A DNA stretch of 64,000 bases, from NCBI GenBank assembly GCA_963921935.1, contig OY998176.1, positions 168,822,445-168,886,444 of the forward strand, in the 5' to 3' direction. Origin of the DNA: Galeruca laticollis. Taxonomy: Eukaryota; Arthropoda; Insecta; Coleoptera; Chrysomelidae. Shown here piece after piece: positions 32,930 to 43,225 of this stretch. The notes below the pieces were generated by a model that saw only the letters and a list, made by a program, of their open reading frames with translations, made no database searches and had not been told where the DNA came from. Each line of letters opens with the position of its first letter. Position 1 is the stretch's first letter. The translations under genes were made by a program, and so were the position numbers.

Positions 32930-34113
32930 AATGCTTGGAAGTCTGCAGTTTGATGAAAAAAGAAGAATTAATAAATCTTTATTAGAGTTCGAGAAAATGA
33001 TAGCAGATCTCAGGAATGCAGGTGGAAAAATTTAATGTTCCAGAAACTATAACACAACTTATCTGGAATGCGTCATTCATATCAGCTTGTGGTGACTGCA
33101 TTAGATGTTCTTTTTAGCCAAAATGCAAGTAATATCACTCTAGATTTTGTTAAAAATAAATTATTGCTAGGAGAACAGAGAGAAAGCAAAAGGAGAGAAA
33201 AAGAACAAATACATAATCATGCGTTCATGACAAATCGAAAGCAGTAATGGCAACAAGGAAGGAAATACAGAAGCGAAGAGCCAGATATTCAACGAACTAT
33301 GCTTTTAAAGATAATTGTTTCTCTTGTAATGCTAAATGCCATAAAAGATGTGCTGGTCCACAAAAATCAAAGGCAAACCTATCAGCAGAAAAATGACCAG
33401 TGACATTCATTGCTGAACATAAAGAATATGAAATCAGTTTGACAACTGGGACTGATAACAGTTTTGCTGAGATTTTTGTAAACAAAACCAAAACACCGTT
33501 CCATTTGTAACTGACAGTGGGGCTACATGGCATTTATACAATTCAACCAACATTTGAAAGCTATTTAATAAATACTCAGGATTGAGTACAAAAAATTAAT
33601 GTAGCTAAAGTAGGCAAATCCGTGAAATCAATAAATCAAGGTAACTTGCAATTAATGACCCATGATGAACGAGAAATACATTTCAAGAAAGTTTTTATTT
33701 TCAACAATTTGACTTATAATCTATAATCTGTCAGAAAAATGAAATAAAAATGAATAAAAGTTATATTTCAAGATGGTGAAGTGAACATTTTTAAAGATGA
33801 TCAATTAATTACTAAAGGTAAACGTGAAAGAAATTTGTACACAGTGACTTTTCATTTAACATCAAATGAAGCTGATACTGTGGATTATGACGAGTTATTA
33901 CACAGACGAATGGGGTACTCATCAAAGTATTCAATAAAAAGTATCTGGGAAACTCATAAATCAGTGCTTGAAGAGATACCCCCAGAGAAAAGAGCTATTG
34001 AGGTAATTTCATCAGATGTATGTGGACCTATTGACATTATTTCTAGAAATGGATGTCGATATTATGTCGACATGGGTTCTCAATTTACAACACACAAAAT
34101 AACAATATTATAA
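32930..34113 (+). pseudogene. Ty1/copia retrotransposon relic (gag, protease, start of integrase)
   Basis: Copia order is recognisable: gag-like EKRRINKSLLEFEKMIADL (about 32950-33035); a CCHC-like region near 33310 (NCFSCNAKCHKRCAGP, with one spacer residue altered); protease PFVTDSGATWHLYN-like sequence near 33500 read across a frame change; and the GAG-pre-integrase zinc region in the open frame 33781-34113 (DELLHRRMGYSSKYSI, then VISSDVCGPIDIISRNGCRY). The last Asp is the first core Asp of integrase. RT and RNase H are absent. Confidence 0.75.
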
Positions 34114-34807
34114 TCATAAAAATTTTGCGATAAACGCCAATATGGAATTATATAATTCTGTGAGTCTAACATTTTGAATTATTATTTGAAATCCACTTTT
34201 TTGAATGAAAACTTTCGAACTCCATTATAGGTACACCAAATTTCACTTAAATTGCATTCATCCTGTGTGAAAAGATTAATAAATTAATGACTAAGCTTTG
34301 TATATTTAACTAGGTTGAAGTAATATCCACTGCAAATAACCCTTACTATATGCAGTGCTATCTCATATAACTAAAAAGCACTCTGCACTATTCCCTACTA
34401 TATTTTCCACTCTGCTAGCCTTCAAATTTCCAATTTTAATTAATTGAAGGCCCTATCGTTTCTCGGAAATGAATATTTAATATGTTAACCCAGCTATGTG
34501 CAAACGAAAACTTGAAACTGAAACTTACGCCGTACAGTTTGCTCTGTTATGTAAATATATAATTTCTCAATATATCTGATGTGGCAGTGAAGTACGTCAA
34601 ATGAAGAGGAATTTTTGTTTACAATACTAGTACTCGAAGTCACCAATATGCATATTGTATTCAAATTTTTTTGGAAGAGATTCATAATATAATTCTAGTC
34701 TATTCACAGTGTTGGAATTAATTTGGATGTCTATTAGTATATTAGTTGCCAATCTCCTTGAAAAGTTTTGAAATTTTCCAAAGAATTATAGACATATCTC
34801 ACGCACA

Positions 34808-34887
<80 letters not shown>

Positions 34888-36398
34888 AACCTAAGTTGAT
34901 TAACTTCATCAGAATTCACCAGAATTTTGAAAAATTTAAATGATATATTTTCAAAGTTACAAAGGCGAACGGCAGCTTTTCGTCCGAAACCATTTATGGG
35001 AGTGAATAAGAAATACATCCGCGGCGTTATGCAACTTTTGTTTTATAGACAAACGCAAAAAGTTGCAAAATATAAAATCTTAAGTAAAGTGGTGAGGCCA
35101 AACATAAAAAGAGATAATATTTGAAAAATAGCGAAGATCACTCCTTCATTCAAACTTGGGTATAGCAATTTATTTGCAACAAAGGAGTTAAATACCCTGT
35201 TGGTTTTGAATAAAATGTTTGAGCTAGAAATTAAATGTGATTAAATCTTAACCAGTAAATTAATATTCCATAAAATAAATAGATACTCGATACTATGTTA
35301 CTATAGTTTCCTCTTCCATAAAAATTATTTTTATAACTATTATCTTGTAGGATTGTAAATTTATCCACGACGAGAGTATATTTGATTTTAGCAACTATTA
35401 TTTAAAACAAGTCCACTTTTCCCTCATTTTTTTTAATAATAATTCAATTAATGGCAGTAAAAGGAAGTTCGTAATATAAAGAACAATCTGGTCTGTTTGC
35501 TCTTATTGCAAATGTTTTTCCTCCAAAAACTCTCTTGGCCTCTGGAATACTTTCATGTGTCGGGGTGAATCGACAAACAACGAACACATTATTTTGTTGT
35601 TGTTTTGGTCGTGGAGTTTATATTCAAGATTAAGCACTTAGTTCTGTCTTACGAATCAAAACAAAGTAATTTTTACACAACAAAAGCTATTAGAGCCCTA
35701 AATATAAAACTCTTTTTAATAAACAAAAAAAGATCGGATTTTGAGATGACAAAAAAAATTGATGGATAAATCAACTGAATAGTTAAACCTCAAGGAAGCA
35801 ACTCACCTTATTAAAATTATATCCCTTACAAATCACAAATTTGGGGTTACTAAGGGTTATAAACCAATAATAAAAGACTACCATGAGATAAACATAAATC
35901 CTACCTCGTTTCTTGGTTTCAACAAAATGCCGATCTGAAAATTTCCTACCCAAAGGAAATAAGGAGATCACTTTGTCTCTCTCCAACAACCTAACAAATA
36001 GTCAAGCCCTGACAAATATCATTGGTGGCCTAACTAGTAGGCACTTATAAGTCGAAAATAGGGATTTTGCAAAAACATAGTGGCGTATCCCAAAATCAAA
36101 ATGTTACAATATCTTCAACTGTTTTAGAAATATCAAGTATTTTCGGAGTCATTGAAAGAATTAACATAAAATAAAAATTATTTTATGATGGAAATTCCAT
36201 ACAGCAGACTTGAAAACTGCTTAGTATTTCTATTAATTTCCTGATAATTTGAAAAACATAAAAGAACGTCAATGTGGAAGATGTTCAAAATAATCGCCTC
36301 GAACATCTAAGCAACAGCCTAATCTTACATGAAATTATTTTCCCACGTTATTCACTATTTCAGGCATACATTATTTTTCTTTCAAGTCAGTTACCGAT
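34114..36398. other. No recognisable gene
   Basis: AT-rich, containing the (TA)n tract at 34814-34884. The 65-codon ORF at 34927-35124 is basic (RRTAAFRPKPFMGVNKKYIR) but matches nothing I recognise. Confidence 0.4.
34814..34884. repeat. (TA)n microsatellite
   Basis: About 35 uninterrupted units; the largest fraction of a minus-strand ORF at 34734-35018 is this repeat. Confidence 0.97.
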
Positions 36399-36533
36399 AT
36401 GGAAATATCAGGACGAGGTCGAGGTGATTGGGCGGTGCACCATATTGCTGAAGCGGAGTCTTTTTTTCTGGACCTTGTGCGTTTGCTGGGTCATGATATT
36501 ATGTCGACAAAGTTGACACGATCCTATTATTGA
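36399..36533 (+). CDS. Short unidentified ORF, possible host exon
   Basis: A 44-codon frame starting MEISGRGRGDWAVHHIAEAE and continuing SFFLDLVRLLGHDIM. Its composition is protein-like and not repeat-derived. An acceptor-like ACTATTTCAG ends at 36363, 35 bases before the ATG. It ends just before the 5' LTR of the next gypsy element (about 36570), so it could be a host exon disrupted by that insertion, or an unrecognised piece of the element's leader. No family recognised. Confidence 0.3.
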   Translation: MEISGRGRGDWAVHHIAEAESFFLDLVRLLGHDIMSTKLTRSYY

Positions 36534-36569
36534 CATTCCAAATGCTATCAATGAAAAAACCCGTTCAAT

Positions 36570-36869
36570 GAATGTCAGAATGACAGCTTGGACTGAAAAT
36601 AAGAAGACGGCTGAATAGGCGGAGTAGTCAGAGTTACATGTCAAGGTGACATTCTTAAATTTTCAAGATTTTTCTATTGTGTTCCATGTTGACATACTAG
36701 TATGTTATAGAATATAATAGTCCTTTCTGGAAAGTTGTTTCTATATGTAAATAGAGATCAGTTGTGGCGGAGTCAGTCAGTCAATAGTTTGATGTGATAA
36801 TAAGTTGAATTATTAAAAAGGAGTATTGTATTTAGCCAAGTATTGAATGAAGTTGTGAAAGTTATAACA
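36570..36869 (+). repeat. 5' LTR of the second plus-strand gypsy element (5'-truncated)
   Basis: Matches the 3' LTR from AATGTCAG onward (GCTGAATAGGCGGAGTAGTC and others are shared) and ends GTTATAACA. The first ~17 bases seen in the 3' LTR (TGTTATACCTGATCTAT) are not present here. Confidence 0.85.
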
Positions 36870-36870
36870 G

Positions 36871-36883
36871 TGGTGACAGCGGT
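36871..36883 (+). other. Primer-binding site
   Basis: TGGTGACAGCGGT starts one base after the LTR end. The TGG start and position fit a PBS; the tRNA was not identified. Confidence 0.6.
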
Positions 36884-36956
36884 AAAAGTGATTTATGGTC
36901 AATACTAGAGTACAAATTGCGACACCGATATGAAAGCTAATAGTGGAGCACCAGCA

Positions 36957-37985
36957 TGATTTCTTCAGACGGTGTAACTGGAAAAACAAGAAAGAGAACA
37001 AGACAAGGAGGAAGAAGAACGGAAAAGAAATCACAAAAACGGAAGAAGAGGAAAACCGTAGAAAACAAGAAAAGGAAGAAGAGAAACATAGGAGGAACGT
37101 GGAGAAGGATGAAAAAAAGCAAATATTAGAGGAACTGTGCGATTTTAGTACTACCTTAAAATAAAACAGATAGGGAAGATTTGGCAACAGTAGAAAAAGA
37201 TTCAAAACAGTAGAGAAAGATTTTGAAATGACAGTGGAAAATTTAAAAACAGACCAGCTTGACCTAAGACAAAAATTAGATGTTTTATTACTAATATTAC
37301 CAGCCACCTACATATAATGGCCAATCATCGTGGGAGACATATCAACGCCAATTTGAAGCCGCAGCTAGTGCCAATGGGGAGAATGATCAAGAGAAAGCCA
37401 CCTGCCTTATGATTGCTCTTCGTCGACATGCCGCATGCATTCTGCAATTATTACCCCAAGGCAACCATAGCTATGACGTAATTATCCAAGCTTTGGAGAA
37501 CAAGTATGGACAGCCAGATTTAAAACAAGTTTTCCAAAGTCAATTTAAACTGCGCATGCAAAAATTAGACGAGAGCGTCCAGGAATATGAAAGTGACATA
37601 GAGTGACATAGAGTGATATTGAGTTAAGCCTATCCAGAGGCACCTAAAAAATGTTTAGAACAATTTGGCGTTCAAGCATTCATTGACGGTTTAAGATATA
37701 CAGAAATACAACAAGCCCTTCGATCACGCCTCCATCTGACACTATAAGAAGAAATAACTTTTGCTCAAGAATTCGAAGCTGCTTAAACCATTTCAAAAAC
37801 TGAATGTCCAAAATTCCGGGCCGTACACTTCGACGAGCAGAATTTAACCGAAATTTTGGCTAAAATAGAAAACCTACTGAAAGATACGCTACAAAGTCGT
37901 ACACCAATTCAATAATCCCGGAAATGTTTCAACTGCGGAAGAACTGGACATCTGCAGAGAACATGTAGAGTTCCATCAACATCTC
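36957..37985 (+). pseudogene. Gag of the second plus-strand gypsy element (broken)
   Basis: Starts with a Lys/Arg/Glu-rich segment (36957-37170), then the conserved capsid region PPTYNGQSSWETYQRQFEAA with NDQEKATCLMIALRRHAA (37305-37450) and ALENKYGQPDLKQVFQSQF (37491 on). A small duplication of GTGACATAGA near 37594-37610 and a stop break it. A single CCHC knuckle, CFNCGRTGHLQRTC, lies near 37924. Gag forms the intracellular particle. Confidence 0.8.
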
Positions 37986-38239
37986 GAAGCCAAGTTAGGA
38001 ACTCGGATAACCAGACAATATCAAGAGAACGTACATCCTCGCAGAGCTCAGTTAGAAACAGAGCCCATAGCCCTCAAGAAACCACCCTATAAGATCATCT
38101 CCATACCAAAGTTGATCACCAACACCTGATCGGCGCTCTAATAACAGCAATCAGGCAATCCACTGAAGGTCGACTTTCGGGCGGTCGTCAACTAAAACCA
38201 TTCAAAGCCCCACGATTCGCACATATTCTTTGTTCAAAA

Positions 38240-38740
38240 ATGGCCCGACATTTAACTGTGAGGGGACAATTAGAAAATCACGATTGCAAATTTATTGTCG
38301 ACACTGGGGCAACTAGATCATTTGTACGCCCAGATATGTTGACACAGAAATACGCAAGAACACCTAAAGTCCTTGTGCTGGAAACCGCAACTGGTCATAC
38401 TATTCCGATTTTGGGACAAGTAACAGCATCAATTCGATTTGGAAACGCGGCCATAGTTCACTCATTTTTGGTAGCAAACATAGATGAACACATTTTGGGT
38501 TAAGACATTATACAAGACAAATTTGTAATAGATTTGGAGAATAAAATTTTATCCATCGACAACGAAGAAGTGATCCTTAGTGGTGAAAATGATCAATCGC
38601 ACAAAATAAAAGTTATAGTTGATGAAGATATGAGAATTACGCAAATTCGGAAAGCATTGTCAAGGCTCATCTTAAAGAAAAATCTTAAGATCTGACTATC
38701 GGGTTTATTGAACCACGTGAACCGACAGAACGTAGAGTAA
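38240..38740 (+). pseudogene. Protease of the second plus-strand gypsy element
   Basis: The active site is intact in CKFIVDTGATRSFV (about 38284-38325). The second block would be HILGxD, and HILG at 38491-38502 is followed at once by a stop at 38502, where the frame continues DIIQDKFVIDLENKIL. So one nonsense change separates the protease halves. Confidence 0.8.
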
Positions 38741-39810
38741 TGTTTGCCAAATGTCTAGTAAAAATGGAAGAGCAAATTCCCATTTACGTTGCCAATACAT
38801 CTAGGAGATCAGTTGAACTAAAGAAAAATTACGAGTTGGGATATTGTAAACCGGTGAAGAGCATAGTGAATTTACGAGATAATCCCAAACCCGACAAAGA
38901 GCCACAAAATGAAGTCGACGACCACCTTCTAGAGACACTCAACGAAGACTTTGATGAACTAACACCCGAAGGAGCGAGAAACGCAAAGAAATTTGTCTTG
39001 AATCACCTCAGCCTTTTCGAAACCCGAAAATCCACGGGACGAACCAACTTGGTCCACCGTAGAATTAATACAAGAGATGCACCACCGATACGGCAAAATC
39101 CAAGGAGACCTCCATTCGCTAAACAAAAGGATGTAGCGAATATGATACAAGATATGTTGGATGAGAACATTATTGAAGATTCATCTGGACTGTGGTGTTC
39201 TCCAGTTGTTTTAGTAACTAAGAAAGATGGAAGTACAAGATTCTGCGTTGACTATCGCAAATTAAATCAAGTTATTGTAAAAGACGGCCATCCCCTGCCA
39301 CGTACAGACAATTCACTGGAACCCTATCCGGTTCTCAGTGGTTTACCACATTAGACCTAAAGAACGTATACTGGCAAGGTGAAGTCCATCCCAATGATGG
39401 AGATAAAACAGCCTTCTCTGCTGGAAACTGCCTTTATCTATTCCAAGTACTTCGATTTGGTCTATGCAATGCTCCAGCCACTTTTGAAAGATTTTTGGAA
39501 ATGGTGTTAAAAGGATTGGAAAATCTCTCTGTGTTATTGACATCATCATAATGGGAAAAACATTCGATGAACTTCTAAACAATCTAGAAGAAGTTTTTAG
39601 CCGACTGAAAAATGCAAACTCAAAACTGAATTTCAAGAAATACTCCTTATTTCAACGTGAAGATTTATATTTGTGTAACGTTGTGTCAGCAGGGGGAATA
39701 AAAACTGATCCGGCAAAAATTTCAGCGATTCAAGACTGGCTAAAACCAAGAGATAAATATGAGGTTCGTCAATATTTGGGTCTTTGTACATGTTAACGGA
39801 AATTTGTTCA
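38740..39810 (+). pseudogene. Reverse transcriptase of the second plus-strand gypsy element (broken)
   Basis: The open frame 38740-39354 carries DMLDENIIEDSSGLWCSPVV, VLVTKKDGSTRFCVDYRKLN and the start of the palm. It then shifts: LDLKNVYWQGEVHPNDGDKT, FGLCNAPATFERFLEMVL. The catalytic box that should read YxDD is damaged: the bases at about 39530-39550 encode only a single Asp (CVIDIIIMGKTF), with a few bases lost. FKKYSLFQREDLYL and GGIKTDPAKISAIQDW follow. No active RT can be made. Confidence 0.88.
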
Positions 39811-39899
39811 AAATTTTGGAAAGATGGTCAGACTTTTACACAGGCTTACTGAAAACAACACATCATTCGATTGGGATCCAGAGTGTCAAAATGCCTCCA

Positions 39900-40400
39900 C
39901 TGAATTGTGAAAGAGGTTGCCACAGCACCGATTCTAGCGTACCCTAAAGAAGGAGGTCAATTTATTCTCAACTGCGACGCTTCACAACATGACATACAAG
40001 CTATCCTTTCACATCAACAAGATAGCGACGAAAAATTAAATGTTTATTTCAGTTAGACCCTGGGAAGGGCGGAGAAAAATAACTGCATTACGAGAAAAGA
40101 ACGGTTAGCAATTGTAAAGACTATTGAACACTTGCACACATATGTTTATGGCAGAACCTTCATCATCAGAAGCGACCATAAAGCACTACAGTCGCTAATG
40201 CATTTCAAAAATGCGGAAGGACAAATTGCAAGATGGTTAGAAAAACTTCAGCACTACAATTTTTATAATAGTTTATAGAGAAGGTCGCTATCACGGAAAT
40301 GCGGATATTGCCAAAGAATTGAGGAAAAGGAAAATGATAATAACCAAATAAACAAATATGAAAAGATAGAACTGCTGCTTGCAACAACAATAAGAAACTA
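39900..40400 (+). pseudogene. RNase H of the second plus-strand gypsy element (broken)
   Basis: The acidic residues are all readable: ILNCDASQHDIQAILS (first Asp), ERLAIVKTIEHLHTY (Glu) and IIRSDHKALQSLM (Asp). They are followed by the usual ARWLEKLQHYNF. A stop (at about 40055) and frame changes break the frame. Confidence 0.8.
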
Positions 40401-40413
40401 CTCGGAAGAAAAC

Positions 40414-41640
40414 ATGTTGTCAGTAGAAAACCTAAGGAACTTCCAAAAGAATGATGAACACATAAAAGTTGTGCGGACCTGGCTACAAAATGGAGTTAGA
40501 CCCAATTGGCAAGAAGTATCCAAGTATGGTTTACCGATCAAAAGATACTGGGCTCAATGTGATTCCCTTACTGCCCGCCATGGTGTACTCCATCGATCGT
40601 GGGAGAGCTCTGCCGGTGTATTTACGATCCACCAACTTGTCTTGCCTAAATCACTTGTTCGTAAAATGATGGAAGAACTTCATAGTAGTCGTTCAGGAGG
40701 ACATTAGAGAGTTGGGAAAACCTTAGCCAGATGTTACTTATGCAGCGGAAAGAAAGGACCACATAACTAGGAATCGTGGAAAAATGACTCAATATCTGTC
40801 CGGTGAACCATTTCAGAGAGTAAGTGTAGACATACTCGGGCCACTACCAGAAACAGAAAAAGGTAACAAGTACGTAATGTGGATTACTTTTCCAGGTGGC
40901 CAGAAGTAGTACCAATTCCTAACCAAGATGCTGCAACCGTCGCTGAAGCATTTATAAATAATGTCATTGCAAGACACGGAGTACCATTGGAAGTACATTC
41001 TGATCGAGGAAGAAAATTTGAATCAGATTTGTGTATTAAGAAAACTCGAACTACACCAATGCACCCAAAATATGATGGTTTAGTGGAACTTCATAACAGG
41101 ACAATTTCCCAATATCTATCGTTATTTGTCTCCCAGAACCTGCAAGATTAAGATGAACTGATTCCATTGTTCTTCTTATCTTATAGGAGTGCACAGCATG
41201 AATCCACTGGCTATACACCTTCAATGTTGGCGAAAAATGAAGCTTCCTAGCCATATCCTCTTTGGAAAACCTCCTCCTCCGTCCCGAGAAGAATACCAAA
41301 TCCTGCCTCAATATGTTGAATGCCTTCAACAAAAGTTAGAGGAGATTCACGAGTTTGCATGGACGCGACTGTAACTAACCAGCGAAAAAATGAAGAGACG
41401 ATTGGATACAAACCTTAAAGGAAGGATATTTAAACCCGGTGATGCAGTTTGGTAGTACCAACCCAGATGAAAGAAAGGGTTAACTCCGAAACTTCAACGA
41501 AAATGGAAAGGTCCCTACCTGGTGGTCAAGAAAATCAACGACCTAATTCATCGCATTCGTCTGACACCAAAAAATAAACCTAAGGTCATTCGAATACAGA
41601 TTGGCTCGCTGTTACGGTGATGACCCACCAAATTGGTTTC
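40414..41640 (+). pseudogene. Integrase of the second plus-strand gypsy element (broken)
   Basis: The frame 40414-40707 holds the N-terminal region up to the first His pair (EELHSSRSGGH), then a stop. The zinc Cys pair is damaged. The core is legible: SVDILGPLPETEKGNKYV (first Asp), DYFSRWPEVVPIPNQD, RHGVPLEVHSDRGRKFE (second Asp), GLVELHNRTISQYLSLF (Glu). YRSAQHESTGYTPSML and FGKPPPPSREEY follow. The order and spacing are normal for gypsy integrase; stops and frameshifts at about 40708, 40890 and 41150 inactivate it. Confidence 0.85.
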
Positions 41641-41681
41641 AAGAAGACGTCGAAGTCCCTGTTATTCAAGGCGAATAACTT

Positions 41682-41693
41682 GAAGAGGGGAAG
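41682..41693 (+). other. Polypurine tract
   Basis: GAAGAGGGGAAG lies three bases upstream of the 3' LTR start TGTTATACC, the normal second-strand primer position. Confidence 0.7.
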
Positions 41694-41745
41694 CAATGTT
41701 ATACCTGATCTATAAATGTCAGATTGACAGCTTGGAGTGAAAATA

Positions 41746-42148
41746 GACCGAAAAAGCTATGACGTCATAAACATATCCGCTGACAGTTACTGAGGGAAAA
41801 CAAATATTTATTTACGTCCATTTTACGTTTGTAATATGCTTAAACATGGCTATTGTTAATTTGTCGAGCATCGCGGAGCAGATTTGTAATGAAATTGAAG
41901 TGTTAAAGAAGTGTGGAGATAGTTTAAACAGTGGATATGTCGTAGATATGGAGTATATCATGGAAGGTTAGGAGCGAAACAATAAGGCATAATTACTTGA
42001 TAGTCACTGCAGTGCCACTTTACAAATGAAAAAACGAATAAACTTTTAAAATATTACAACGGTCAAGGCAAGACAAAAGTTAAATAATTGATTTGTTTTC
42101 CCTCAGTAACTGTCAGCGGCCATGTTCTGACGTCACACTTTTTCGGTC
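41746..42148. mobile_element. 403-bp MITE (TA target) inserted in the LTR
   Basis: Both ends read GACCGAAAAAG on the inward strand, and TIR similarity extends about 58 bp (CCGCTGACAGTTACTGAGGG is shared), including TGACGTCA near each end. TA flanks both sides (41744-41745, 42149-42150). The 5' LTR lacks this insert, which proves insertion. TA target and TIRs fit a Tc1/mariner-superfamily MITE. Confidence 0.9.
41846..41971 (+). CDS. Small ORF within the MITE, possibly captured coding sequence
   Basis: A 41-codon ORF, MAIVNLSSIAEQICNEIEVL then KKCGDSLNSGYVVDMEYIME, has protein-like composition unusual for MITE interior DNA. It may be a captured host fragment or the N-terminus of the parent transposase. 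No family recognised. Confidence 0.3.
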   Translation: MAIVNLSSIAEQICNEIEVLKKCGDSLNSGYVVDMEYIMEG

Positions 42149-42663
42149 TATATGGAGAGGGCTGAATAGGCGGAGTAGTCACCTGTCAATGTGACAGTCT
42201 AGAATTTTCTAGAAATCTCTATTGTGTTCCATATTGACGTACTAGTATGTTATAAAATATCCTAGCCCTTTCTGGAAAGTTCTTTCTATATATATAAATA
42301 GAGATCAGTTAGTCAATAGTTTGTTTTCTTAATAAGTTGAAATGTTGAAAAGTAGTATTGTATTTTGCCAAGTATTTAGTAAAGTTGTGAAAGTTATAAC
42401 AATATGTAATTTATTCCCAAAGCTTCTCTTAGTGAAGATTTCCACTAAACAAATAGTAGCGATTTTGACAACTAGCAACTCCATGAAGCGAGTATGTGCA
42501 TTCATCACATCACATCACATTGGCCTTCATTTGTTGAAAAAATTTGCTTTTTAACAAAATTATTTGTCATGAGGTAAGTATAACTCCATATTAATATATT
42601 TTTTTTTTACTGTTCTGAAAATCCAGACATCGATCCCCGTGGCTGCTTCTCGAATGGAAGTAC

Positions 42664-42921
42664 CTATGGGATTTCCTCTATCATAATATTCATATCGATA
42701 TGATTACTTATTACATTGGTAGCTGCATCTCTCATATTCCTCACATTTTCAGGCTCACAAAACTGTTTTTTTATTCTATTGATTGTACACTGGGATATGG
42801 ACGACAAATTTGTAAATTTTATATGATATACGTGAGAGCCTTCCATTTGTGTCCGCGTGTTTTCTCCACAACCAATCATTTGTAGAATTGTTATTTTATG
42901 CATGACTTTTAAATAAACCAT
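42664..42921 (-). CDS. ORF with a possible helix-turn-helix, unidentified
   Basis: An 85-codon ORF. Residues ~35-56 (LSSISQCTINRIKKQFCEPE) resemble the recognition-helix part of transposase HTH domains (S-x-x-T-hydrophobic-x-R-hydrophobic-K). No catalytic domain follows. It may be a relic of a DNA transposon N-terminus, or chance. Confidence 0.25.
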   Translation of the reverse strand: MVYLKVMHKITILQMIGCGENTRTQMEGSHVYHIKFTNLSSISQCTINRIKKQFCEPENVRNMRDAATNVISNHIDMNIMIEEIP

Positions 42922-43099
42922 TTTTTTTTCAATATGGTTAATTCAAACGATTGTAGTATTGTCAACTACTGACATGCAATGTAACAATCAACTTAAGTCT
43001 GACGTTTTGAACGAAAGTAAACACAATTGTCTTTGTCTTTTATTTCATAGCAGTAGAAAGAAATTTTGAAATGATTTTTGCCCACATTCTTATCATTGA

Positions 43100-43225
43100 G
43101 ATGTAGATGAGCATTTAATGTCTCTCATAGAATTTCTGTCTTCAAGCAATCCAATATTTGTCGAAACAAATGAACAAATACTTGAAAAATGTCTAAAATT
43201 ATCTGAAGTACCAAAAAATTTTTAG
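43100..43225 (+). pseudogene. Short coding-like frame, unidentified
   Basis: An open frame reading DVDEHLMSLIEFLSSSNPIF then VETNEQILEKCLKLSEVPKN to a TAG at 43223. It has a balanced composition with heptad-like hydrophobics, unlike surrounding chance frames. An acceptor-like CTTATCATTGAG precedes it. Exon, pseudogene or chance cannot be separated here. Confidence 0.25.

Larger units (their letters stand above)
36570..42401 (+). mobile_element. Ty3/gypsy LTR retrotransposon, inactivated
   Basis: LTRs are at 36570-36869 (left end missing ~17 bases or diverged) and 41697-42401 (interrupted by a 403-bp MITE). Between them lie gag, CCHC knuckle, protease, RT, RNase H and integrase in gypsy order, all with stops or frame changes. 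Confidence 0.9.
41697..42401 (+). repeat. 3' LTR of the second plus-strand gypsy element, with MITE inside
   Basis: Starts TGTTATACC and ends TATAACA, giving inverted termini. Without the MITE and its TA duplication it is 300 bp. Confidence 0.9.
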
